From positions 28,780,267 through 28,844,266 of the forward strand of contig OY540809.1 of NCBI GenBank assembly GCA_961205875.1: a DNA stretch of 64,000 bases, written 5' to 3'. The DNA comes from Sialis fuliginosa. Lineage: Eukaryota; Arthropoda; Insecta; Megaloptera; Sialidae. This document shows, in pieces, positions 23,970-34,140 of the stretch. Below the pieces are notes generated by a model that did not search any database, was not told the DNA's origin, and worked only from the letters and a program-made list of their open reading frames with translations. Both the position numbers and the translations under genes were made by a program. The stretch's first letter is position 1, and the number at the start of each line of letters is the position of its first letter.

Positions 23970-24427
23970 ATTTTTGTAAAATTACTAAAATTATTAGAAA
24001 CATTTGGCTTAGTAAAATTACGAATAATGTACAGTAATATTACTAAACATAAGTCTAGTAAATGATTAGTAATTTTGCGACAGATGATTTGTAATAGTTT
24101 AAAATTGAGTTGTGATAAATTGTATAGTAAATTTACAAAACTGTGTTCCATAATTCCGAAAATTGTGGTGCGTAAAAACTTCCTACACATTTTTGTAAAA
24201 TTACTAAAATTATTAGAAACATTTGGCTTAGTAAAATTACGAATAATGTACAGTAATATTACTAAACATAAGTCTAGTAAATGATTAGTAATTTTGCGAC
24301 AGATGATTTGTAATAGTTTAAAATTGAGTTGTGATAAATTGTATAGTAAATTTACAAAACTGTGTTCCATAATTCCGAAAATTGTGGTGCGTAAAAACTT
24401 CCTACACATTTTTGTAAAATTACTAAA
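23970..24427 (+). repeat. 219-bp tandem duplication, right subterminal
   Basis: Two almost identical copies of a 219-base unit start with TTTTTGTAAAATTACTAAAA and include TTTGCGACAGATGATTTG and CCATAATTCCGAAAATTG. Identity is close to perfect, so this duplication is recent compared with the left array. The mirrored open frames are not genes. Confidence 0.88.
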
Positions 24428-24443
24428 AAAATTTTTGACAGTG

Positions 24444-25695
24444 TATGTATGTGTAATTATTGAAATAAACTTTCATATGGCGTTCGGGGACTTACATTTA
24501 GGATGGCTCTGATACACATTTTTTGTAGGGTAAATAAATGTTTGGTGTGAGGTGAATTTACCCAGAAGATAATTCCGTATCTAAAATATGCATTTAATAT
24601 AAAATTTTTCACGCAAAAATTTCGTACATACTAAATCGAGCACTTAATTTTTTTAGCTAATTTTCGTTATGTAATAAAATTATATTTGTATATGTGATTT
24701 CTAAGATAACGTCAAGAACTATATAGTAGAGCGTCGATTAAACGAACAAATAGAGGAAATTTATAATAAAGTACCTGGGTCATTCGCGGCTTTAATTTGT
24801 GGCAATATTAAAGAACTAGACTCTATTTCATTTAAGAATGCAGTGATTGCCAGGGTTTTGACGGTACGAATCGTGCATTTTACCGTCAAAAACCACGACA
24901 ACCACTACATTCTTAAATGAAATAGAGTATAAGTATAAAATTTCATTTGAAAATCTTAAAATTTTTTTATAAACAATCAATATTTTGTTGTCAAACAGTC
25001 ACTTCTGTGGACTGTTCACATGGCGTCACACTGTGGTGGACACTTATGTATTTTTGATTTTGGTCAATAAAAACTTTAGTACTTAAAAACAACCTTGTTT
25101 ATTATTATGAACAATACTGAACATTATAATAACAAAATTTTGCATATATTGAACCTTGCCTACCATTAGCAAAATTTGCAGTTGGTCGGGGGAATGACCC
25201 ACCTACATATTTGCAGTACAGTCAATATTTTTCTAAGGCTGCGTTCGATTAATATACGAATATATTTACAATGATATGAAATAATTAATTATTTATAGTA
25301 AAAATAAAGTTAATCAATTTTTTCACCGTGGTCCTGGTTTAATTGTAATTTAAGTTGGTCATACCTTCTGTATTTAAAAATAATATAAATATCATTGATT
25401 ATTGAATAGAATGAAGAAGAGAAAGGGAAGAATCGAAAAACAATTGAACTACAAAAATATAAATAAGTATCTTTCTTTATACCTAATTGTATGTTGGCAT
25501 ATATACAAACAAATTTGGTTTTAACAATACTGGGCATTACTGGTTATAGCGTCAATTCGTTTATAACGTCAAGTCTACTTATATGGATCATAATGAAATA
25601 AATGTAAATGTTACGTTTAATTTTTTTCTATAAAATTTACTATGTTGCATTTTAACCTGCGGACAGTATGGAGTAACGTTATGAAGATTCCCATG
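24444..25695. other. Non-coding DNA between mobile elements
   Basis: Apart from the small hairpin repeat at 24820-24928, no gene, paired ends or RNA gene was recognised. The stretch 24990-25215 is less AT-rich (TGTGGACTGTTCACATGGCG, GTTGGTCGGGGGAATGACCC) but not coding. Confidence 0.45.
24820..24928. repeat. Double-hairpin repeat (copy 1)
   Basis: Outer arms ACTCTATTTCATTTAAGAAT and ATTCTTAAATGAAATAGAGT pair exactly. An inner stem TTTTGACGGTA/TACCGTCAAAA surrounds CGAATCGTGCATTT. A second copy of the right half is at 26651-26725. Confidence 0.75.
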
Positions 25696-26080
25696 TACAC
25701 GGAAAAAATATACTGTAATGCCGTATTTACACCGAAAAAACAAAACAGCAACATCGTGTCTTTTTGACAAAAGTGCAATAAACCCTATGCATTTTTAAAT
25801 ACGATGTGTTTTCAAACATCGTGTTGTTGTTTTGTTTTCTTTGGTATAAACACGTATAGTAAAAGAAAACATATAATATTTTACTATCTGAAACTGTTAT
25901 AATATAATTTTAGGCTGTTATGTTTGCAGTTTATCCATTAATTTATATTGAGTATTATATTACATTACAGTCTAAAATTATATTATAACAGTTTCAGATA
26001 GTAAAATATTATATGTTTTCGCTTACTATCTGGGATAGACAGGAAAAACTGTAATTCTTACAGTATATTTTTTCCGTGTA
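25696..26080. mobile_element. Palindromic MITE with TACACGGAAAAAATATACTGTAA ends, carrying a nested MITE
   Basis: The terminal TACACGGAAAAAATATACTG is mirrored exactly at 26061-26080. The inner arms 25859-25913 and 25974-26023 (AAAACATATAATATTTTACT and complement) also pair. A member of the ATGCCGTGTTTAGACC family (25718-25857) interrupts the left arm just after the terminal repeat. Confidence 0.8.
25718..25857 (+). mobile_element. ATGCCGTGTTTAGACC MITE, nested copy
   Basis: It runs from ATGCCGTATTTACACC to the mirrored GGTATAAACACGTAT. Its interior (CTTTTTGACAAAAGTGCAAT, ACGATGTGTTTTCAAACA) closely matches the copy at 53542-53682. It lies within the 25696-26080 element, so it inserted later. 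Confidence 0.8.
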
Positions 26081-28222
26081 ATCACTTGCATTAATTCCAA
26101 TGTGAAAAAAATGAATTAACCAATCAAAGCTTGTTGTTCCGTTTTTTGCGCAGTTGTTTAAACAATTTATAAACAATTGTCAAGGTTATATGAATAGCAT
26201 TTTTTTTATACCTGTTACGGTTTATGCAGCGAGAACTAAGCAATATACGAAAAATTCCGCAAGAACATTTCTTGCGAATCACAAAATTTCCTATCAAAAA
26301 GTCAGGGAAAGCATATGTTTAACTTTTTTAGTTTAGGCTCGAGAGATGCCCGAGTGTCTGTATCAAAATGACGCGTTTTTCACGCGACTCATAAATAGAT
26401 CGAGCGCGCTGGCTTAATAAACAATTGAAATATTAACCAAAAATTCTGAAAACATCACGTATCATCAGAAACGAATACTGCATTTTTTAATTAACGTTAA
26501 TTAGAAGCTTTTTTATGCATTTTTAGATTTGTTATGAACAAAAATGTAAAAATTGTATGTTATATTTTTTTATAAACTTTTTTTTTGCACTTGACATTTT
26601 ACTATACTTTCATGTAAGAACTTCAATATGCATTACAAAATATACTGAGATTTTGACGGTACGAATCGTGCATTTTATCATAAAAAATCACGGCAACAAC
26701 TGCATTCTTAAATGAAACAGAATATAGCGTAGTTATTTTTATTATACAATAATTTTCGTGTATATTTAGCGAGTATAGGTATCAAATTATGTTTTTGGCA
26801 ACATTCAACAGACATTAGTAATTTTTAAGCGACTAATTGGGAATACATTTTAATTTGATTTAGAATATAGTTTCTTTGATACCAATAATTAATTATTGTT
26901 AATAGTAATGCGTATTAAATAAGAAAAAAAAACATGATTGATAAAATATATTTTTTGAAAATTTTCTACAATAATAGTAGTAATAATATAATTTTTATTC
27001 ATATATTATACAGTGTAAAACAAGTTAATAAAAATAGGATGAAAGCACACAAATTAAATGAGTTATAGGTGTATTTGAGATCGATCAAAACTTCGAAAAT
27101 TTTTTTTTTGATGGTAATAAATGTACGACATTTAAAAACTATAAATTTATTAGTTTTTGAAGGCGGTTTTATTTATTATTTTTTTATTTTTTCCCTTTTG
27201 AGTGGCGTATCTAAGAAGTCCATAGTCAGATTATAGTAAAATTTATATGTGACTACCTCGGGAGTATATTCTTTCAAAAAAAAAAAATATGCCCGGAAAT
27301 ATGTAAAAAAACATATACAGCAAAATTAAAACCCCTCCTTTTTTGAAGTCCGTGGTATGTACATAAAAAATATATATAGACCCATTGAGAACCCTGCTCC
27401 TTTTTTGAAGTTGGTTAAAAAGAAATGTTAAGTGTATTGAAATGACTAAAAACTAATGCTAGGTTAATTACAAAAAGTAATATTCCAATTATTATGTAAT
27501 TATTGAGAGTTTTATTTATTTACATATATGTTATGATTTTACAATGATTTGTTTTTATTTTGTCAATATATATAAATATAAAAAAATTAATTTTAAATTT
27601 TGTCTTCCTGAAATTTTGTCTATACCTATTATTTATCATACTAATCATTCTAAATTATAATACAAAAAAATCGTAAAAAAAAATAATATAAAAATATATT
27701 CAAAATTCTGTGTTATGTCTGCATTTATTTTGTACTAACTTTCAGTTCTTAGCTATTCAGTTTTATAATATTATTATTATATCAAATACAAATCCCCTAG
27801 TAATTGCTATCTACCACCATCAGCATCTTAAAGATAATATAATTAATATGATAAAATGTAGTTTCTTTGATAATTTAATGCATATATCCTGATAGAAGCA
27901 CTAACGATATTTATACTACTGCTGATTTCTGTATAATTAATCCATATAGGTGTAAGTCACAGTTCCTTGGTACAAGAAATTTAATCCTATTTAGTTGACA
28001 ACTAATAGTTGATAGAGATACATAATAAAATCATTTTATATAAAAGATAGAAACACCAACGTTTATATTTCTATTAAATATGTGTTGACGTAAAACGCGA
28101 TCTCATTTGTAACACATTATAACATTTATTGCAGAAACGATGCTTCTCATTGATAATATTAAATACAAATATAACTAATAAGTACTTATATAATTATGCT
28201 TATGAACTTATTAACTGTGCAA
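26081..28222. other. AT-rich non-coding DNA
   Basis: It contains the half-copy of the double-hairpin repeat at 26651-26725. Two similar clauses near 27225 and 27345 (TTAAGAAGTCCATAG; TTTTGAAGTCCGTGG) hint at an old duplication. No gene was recognised. Confidence 0.45.
26651..26725 (+). repeat. Double-hairpin repeat (copy 2, right half)
   Basis: TTTTGACGGTACGAATCGTG followed by GCATTCTTAAATGAAACAGA matches 24855-24925. The left outer arm is missing. Confidence 0.7.
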
Positions 28223-28782
28223 TAAGGTACTGGCAAAAGTCTTGGCCGTTTTAAGAGCAAGGTATACTGTTTTTTGGGATTGATTGATGAACTTTTTTTT
28301 GTAATTCTCATGAACTCATGTTACTAATAAAACAAGTACTTCTTTAAAATCAATTTAATTACCAAAGTCCGCAAATATAGTTTGTTTTTTAAATTATAAC
28401 CATTTATTTTGTTAATGTTTCTTCTACGGTAATGGATAAAGTAAAACCGGTAATGGTCACTTGTTAATGATTACAAAATGATAAGTACTACGACACAAAA
28501 GTTATAAAATAAAGAATCGTAAAATTTGAAATAATGTCAAGTAGGTGCTATGATAATATAATAATTAATAAATAGATTACACTAAGATTAGTTTAAATGT
28601 CCATCATTTTGACACCCATTGGCCGATTGTTATCAAATTAAGTTGTTTTACAGTTAAGTGTCTATAGATTATGATTCAGTAATATAAGTTATCAAATATC
28701 AATAAACCTTTCTAATTCAATACATTTAATTAAATAAGAGTCCAGCACTGGGATATTATCCAAGATTGGTGCCAGTACATTA
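28223..28782 (+). mobile_element. MITE family A, copy 2
   Basis: It is bounded by TAAGGTACTGGCAAAAGTCT and ATTGGTGCCAGTACATTA. It shares orientation and landmarks with the copy at 16502 (ACTACGACACAAAAG, TTTAAATGTCCATCATTTTG, GGCCGATTGTTATC). No coding content is present. Confidence 0.85.
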
Positions 28783-30237
28783 TATGTATTATAGTTATAC
28801 CTATATTTCATATAAATTGCGGTAAAAGTGTTATGAAATTACTGTGTATGTAGTTTATTTATTTAATATTTAGTTAATTCATTTTTTTCATTGTTTTTAA
28901 ACATTTTAATAAAAATAGGATTACGTTTTTTACCAGAAGAATAAAATTACAAATATGACAATTTTGGTTCAAACTGAAACAAATAATTTTAAAAATTTCA
29001 TCGCATTGTAAATTTATATGAAACTTTAATCAGAATTAGGAAAAATAACCACCGCACGAGAAACGTCATTCATTTCAAATGAACTTTTCCCTAATCTCGA
29101 AGTTGACGAAAAGTTTAGAAACGCGAAAGTTAGGATGAATAAAATAGGCGCGAAAACATACAAGCGCGCGCGCATTCGGGTATTTCCGGAACCGGAAAAG
29201 TGGACGAATTTTACTAGTTTAAAACAGTCGCTATAATGTGGGTTAACTTTTAACTAACGTTTTTTGTCGAAATATTTCAAATGTACCTAATATAATTATT
29301 AAAATACTTATATCTATATTATTTGATACAATATGGTAAAAATAATATTGGAAGTATCTACTTATTTTAAAATTTATTTAAATATTGATATATTTAATAT
29401 TTTTCAAATTAATCATTTAAAAAAAAAATCATTGTTGGTATTTAAATTGTCGGTAAACAGTGTTATTTCTGTTACTAAAATGATTGATAAAAAAATACAA
29501 AAACTTTTATGTGTGTAATGAAAAATTACATTTAATTAATAAGTTAAAATTAATATTGAAAAAGGTATTGGTGCTGATTTTAACATATAGGTTTTATTAA
29601 AATATTATGTATAATAAAATTAAATAAAATGGTTAATGTCAAGACATAAAATAATAAACAAACTTATATTTATATAATATTACCATAATAAATATATCTG
29701 AACATTTTATGTACGTATAATAATAATATATTATTAAGGTTACATATATTTAATATGTATTATTTTTATCGTTTTAGTAGAAGTGTTATTTAATTAAATT
29801 AAATTATGAATAACATTTTTTGAAAATATGTTTAAAAAATTTATAGTTTTATAATTGTAGGTAGGTATATTTTTACTTTTTTTATGAAAAGTTCAATAAT
29901 AATTTTAGTTACAAAATTAATGACACACAGGAATATTTAGTTTAATTTACTTTATTTAATATTTTTATAAATGTTTTGTACCAAATATTTGATAATTTGG
30001 ATTTATTATTTAATACTAATATGAATTGAAAAAACTTCGATATTAACATTTTTTTAAATTAGATATATAGAAATATTTAATTATATTACACTAGAAAATA
30101 CAATAAATTTAGTATGACTAATGAATACGTAAAAATATTTAATAAAACGATAAATTTTTTTATAAAAATATAACACTTTTAAATACATGAAAACTTTTTG
30201 ACATGATAATGACAACAATTAAAAATATAAAACTCAC
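28783..30237. other. AT-rich DNA with one GC-richer patch
   Basis: At about 29045-29240 the composition shifts (CAAGCGCGCGCGCATTCGGG, TTTCCGGAACCGGAAAAG). This patch has no open frame or transposon ends. The remainder is AT-rich and featureless. Confidence 0.4.
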
Positions 30238-30420
30238 AGTTTGACAGATATCCTCAGCTCTTTTTTACCCACAATTCACAATTCCGCGTAACAATTACAC
30301 ATAACATGTCAACAATTACACAATTTCAAATTCAATTCACATATGACACAATAAAGTACTAAAAACACGCGGTAATAACAAATGCACGTGCTTTCTGACA
30401 CCCCTTCACCCCTTTGACCA
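30238..30420 (-). promoter_or_regulatory. Possible alternative first exon / promoter of the lov-like gene
   Basis: Read on the minus strand, a moderately GC-rich block ends CTGTCAAACT|GTGAGTTTTA at 30238, which is an acceptable splice donor. No long frame is present, as expected for a 5' UTR. It lies upstream of and in the same orientation as the lov-like gene, which needs an upstream exon. The evidence is only a donor-like sequence and composition. Confidence 0.2.
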
Positions 30421-31500
30421 GCTCGTTTAGTTATAATTTTATCAAATTTAGTCCAGTAAACCGGTAAAAAAACGTGTTCAATTCAACCAGTCCGTCCCGA
30501 AAAAGTGTTAGTCTTGAAATGGACATAATTCTAGGATCCTCTGTTAATGAATCCGATTAGACAAAGCTTGCAAGAAGCAAGTATGAGCCATACTGTACCT
30601 TTGCGCCTAACTGCACTCGTACGATAAAGACAAACGCACATTACACCGTAACAAATCATATCCCCATCACTTTCGTACAACATTTGGACATAAATACTCG
30701 TACGACGAGGATAGCGCAATGCACTGTACATGTTACACAGTATGTCGATCTTATTTTAGAAGTATGCGTTGTACCGAAAGGCAGTAATAATAACGCAAGC
30801 GCGTCTTACGTTCTACGGACACGTTCTTATTACAATTGTCTCACTCGGACGCATGCTAATTAGTGTTATACGCGCTCTGTCATTCGTACTCATTTCACTC
30901 CTAGAGGTATATCTTGCGTTAGGGCTATCTTTCTTTAACATGCAAATTTCAACTCTTCTACACATGGGTGGGTATGCTGATTTGTTATCAGGGGTTGTTG
31001 TTTTATTTATTTATTTTTACTTTTAGTTTGGTTTTTTCAGTATTTAATGAATTAGTTATATTTTATGTTAGACATTTTAAAATTTATTGTTTTAGTTAGT
31101 ATGTATTATAATTTATTGTTACTTTGTTACATCTATCGTTTTAATTACAAAACAAGTACACTCACTTGTGTATTGTGTGGATTTTCTTGTGAATTTCTTT
31201 TCAAGAATTCGCTTCAGTGTAAATGCAAATTACCTTCCAGCGAAAGCTATCTGCTAGGTGTCAAATTGTTATGAAATTGCTCGATATTTTAAGCAGTGGT
31301 AATAAATGTATAATAATGTAAATGTTATGCATTTTATGAGGTACACTTGCAGCACTTAATTTATGTAGCTGATTGTACTTATAGCGCATGCGTCAATATT
31401 ATCATATGTACGATTTCATTCGCTACATCTGTGAGTATGTTGTCATTTATATTTAACACCTAGCAGATAGTATTAGCTGGATGCTAATTTGCTTTTACAC
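30421..31500. promoter_or_regulatory. GC-balanced non-coding island, candidate regulatory DNA
   Basis: Complex, non-repetitive sequence with frequent CG dinucleotides (TTGCGCCTAACTGCACTCG, ACGCGCTCTGTCATTCG) contrasts with the AT-rich surroundings. It has no transposon ends, and the short open frames lack domains. This is typical of regulatory DNA near developmental genes, but only composition supports it. Confidence 0.3.
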
Positions 31501-31781
31501 TCACGCATTTTTTTTATAATACCGGGCATACGAGAAGTTAGTCGAAACATTAAGTGCAGCAAAAAAAGTGCGATGCGGGGTAAAACTCATAAATACAAAC
31601 TTTGAGCAACTGAATAACCGCGAAAGTAACATACGTCAATCCGCCAGTGGAGGTGTGTGATCGATCTGACCCAATGATGAGCTCTACAATTAACAAAACA
31701 TTATTTATTTGCCAGTTTAACTTCAGTTTCATTATATGTTAAAAAGTTTATTGTTGATGAGCTCAATAGATTAATGTTCCA

Positions 31782-32420
31782 AGGCGGGTTAAGGTACCGC
31801 TGAAATATGTTAATTGATGTATTTATGAAAAATAAATAAATATAGTCCTGTTACCAGATAAAAATTTGGTAAGGTTTTTTTTTCAGTTTCAAACTGACTC
31901 ATGTTGAATATCTGATATTAATTACTTTGAATTTATCACAGAAACGTGGTGTGTTATACCTCCTCAAAGTTGTTGATGGGTCAAACTGACCAAAAGTTCT
32001 CGTTAACGTGACTTTTTTTACAACATGGCCGGCTCATTTAAAATATTTTTTATCAGATCCGAAAGATATTGAATTATTTCAATATTCAAACCCTCCACTA
32101 CGTTTATTTAAATCATGAATCCTCCACTACGTTTATTTAAATCATGTAGACATATTTTGTTAATATTGGTGTGATTAAGATAATTTTACGTTTTCGTAAT
32201 TTTTATGTTGTACCTACATTCACTAATTTTTAAAATTAAAATTAGAAAAATTAAAACAATGGGGTATATTATGTGATTCATTAATATTAATTTATTAATT
32301 AATAATAAAATAATTATGTAATTAAAGAGTGTTTTAAATAGCCCCTAATGTCCAACGGGTCACTTTGACCCAACGTCTTTTCATTGACGTGAGAATATTT
32401 CACGCCTTCACTGGCGGGTT
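31782..32420. repeat. Repeat with GGCGGGTTAA borders and two GGTCAnnnTGACC palindromes
   Basis: GGCGGGTTAA occurs in the same orientation at both edges. GGTCAAACTGACC (31979-31991) and GGTCACTTTGACC (32358-32370) occur in similar contexts, each followed by T(T/A)ACGTGA or TTGACGTGA. TTAA borders recall piggyBac-like elements, but no transposase or proper inverted ends are seen. Confidence 0.35.
32092..32146 (+). repeat. 29-bp tandem duplication
   Basis: CCTCCACTACGTTTATTTAA plus ATCATG occurs twice in a row with a 29-base period and no mismatch. It is a recent local duplication. Confidence 0.9.
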
Positions 32421-32484
32421 AAAAAATAAATAAACTAACTAACTGTGAATTTTTTAAGCACACACATTCGGAAAACCTACTTTA

Positions 32485-32882
32485 TTATACAGTGTATTCC
32501 AAATTGATTATAGGAAATTTAACATGAAGGTAATAAGAAGTGTTGTAATAACTTTTGGTCAAATTTAACAATGTGTGATTGGTGCATTTTGAAATGCCGC
32601 CACAAAATTTAATAAAATAGTAGTAATTAGTATTTTGTTTTCAAATTTATATCTACCAAAAAATATTATTATAATTTTATCTAGGATGCTTACTTTAATT
32701 TCATTTATAAGTTGAAAACAAAATACTGTTGATTAATTTAAAATTATTAGTTAGTTTCGAGGAGGTATTTCAAAATGCACCAATCACACATCGTTAAATT
32801 TGACCAAAAGTTACTACAACATTTCTAATTGTCCCCATGTTAAATTTCCTATGTCTTAATCAACTTGGAATACAATGTATAA
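32485..32882. mobile_element. Palindromic MITE with ATACAGTGTATTCC ends
   Basis: Left ATACAGTGTATTCCAAATTG pairs with ATACATTGTATTCCAAGTTG from the right. Further in, GGAAATTTAACATG, TTGGTCAAATTTAAC and TGTGTGATTGGTGCATTTTG are all mirrored. It is non-coding. Confidence 0.75.
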
Positions 32883-33029
32883 CTGACTTCCGGTTTTATC
32901 GAATACCCCCTGATCTGAATTAGTCCGTTATATCTTGTTTCAACCGAGAATAAATAATATTGAAATTCATATAACAACAGATAAAAAAAAACACCCGTAT
33001 TAAAATTGCACTGGCCGCCCTAAACAACG

Positions 33030-33400
33030 CAGGAAAACTCCACCAATGTATTTTCACCCCATTTCTTAGCATGCACACACATATACTTATAATTTCCACC
33101 GGGGTTCTCTGTCGCTCTCACACCGGCCCACATCCGCCCGTCTCTGCTAGTGTTTTATTTGCATACATACACACACACACACGCACACATATATGTATAA
33201 AATTAAGGGGAAAAATTTCTTCTTTCGTTGTGTGTTGATGAGTGCACACGCTGTCTCTTTCCTAGGGGGAGGGGGTGGCGCGGGGTGTAACTTGCCGTCT
33301 CGGCCCATGGGGGTGTAGTGGGTGGTTGTATGTACATGTATATATGTATGCATGTGTGTGTGTGTGTGTGTTCAGGTTTTTTTTCTCGCATCTGATTAAA
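33030..33400. promoter_or_regulatory. GC-richer island flanked by CA/TG microsatellites
   Basis: The block between CACACACAC (about 33169-33182) and a TG run (33354-33371) includes GGGGGAGGGGGTGGCGCGGG. It has no transposon termini. The low-complexity open frames (HTHTHT-type) are microsatellite artefacts. Confidence 0.3.
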
Positions 33401-33589
33401 ATATATGTACGGTGAAATTTTGATAAATGCGGTTTCTTACGTAAATTCTTTTTTATTTATCATAATAATAATATGTATATTCACACTATAGTGGAGAACT
33501 AGAAATCCCAATTCCCAGTTGGATGTAGTTTTTTTTTTAATCTTCTGAGTAAACAGTTATAAATATTATCGCATAAATTAATGAGTATA

Positions 33590-34140
33590 TAAGGCACTGG
33601 CACCAGTCTTGAACAATACTCCAGTGGTGACAAATTTTTAATGTATTGAATTAGAAATATTTGTTGATATTTGATTACTACCATTTCTGAATATTAATCT
33701 ACATACATATATACATTTAACTGTCTTACAGCGTGATTTGATGACAATCGGCCAATTGGTGTCAAAATGGTGGACATTTAAACTAATTATTAGTATAATT
33801 TATTTATTAATTGTTATATTATTATAGCAACTGCTTTACATTAATTCAAATTTGACGATTCTTTCTTTTATATCTTTTGTTTCGTAGTACTTATCATTTT
33901 GTAATCATTACCAACTGTCCATCAATGCGTGCTCATTACTGGTTTTACTTTATCCATTACTGGTGAAAAAAACATAAACAAAATAAAAGGCTATAATTAA
34001 AAAAAAACTATATTACGGACTTTGGTAATTAAATTGATTCAATAAAGAGTTACTTGTTTTATTAGTAAAAAAAGAAGCCCGTCAATCACAAAAACAGTAA
34101 AGCTTGCTCTTGTAGCGGCCTAACTGGTGCCAGTACGTTA
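33590..34140 (-). mobile_element. MITE family A, copy 3
   Basis: TAAGGCACTGGCACCAGTCT to ACTGGTGCCAGTACGTTA, in the opposite orientation to copies 1 and 2. It includes GGTGGACATTTAAACTAATT, TTTCGTAGTACTTATCATTT and ATTACTGGTTTTACTTTATC. Confidence 0.85.

Larger units (their letters stand above)
18086..24443. mobile_element. 6.36-kb element with CACTGTYAAAAATTTTT ends and subterminal tandem repeats
   Basis: The left end CACTGTTAAAAATTTTTGT is mirrored by CACTGTCAAAAATTTTTTT from the right, with TA on each outer side. Both ends lead into long arrays dense in GTAAATTTAC, TGTAATTTTAC and GTAAAATTACT words (216-bp units on the left, 219-bp on the right). The middle holds a decayed multi-exon gene (22001-23401) and a younger nested hAT (19703-21510). 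CACTG termini with many subterminal motifs suit the CACTA/EnSpm-Chapaev (CMC) group, but no DDE transposase was found, so the class is inferred. A smaller element with CACTGAAAAAATAA ends lies at 49062-49494. Confidence 0.7.

Noticed and set aside
23933-24512. Repeated open frames (MRQMICNSLKLSCDKLYSKF and the antisense MCRKFLRTTIFG type)
   Set aside because: They are the same 219-bp tandem unit read twice on each strand inside a transposon end. No domain is present.
30940-30947. Octamer ATGCAAAT, also at 33157-33164 and 48912-48919 (reverse)
   Set aside because: In 64 kb of AT-rich DNA several chance matches are expected, so three sites are not evidence of POU factor regulation.
33166-33391. 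Frames with HTHTHT and VCVCVC runs
   Set aside because: They are translations of CA/TG microsatellites.
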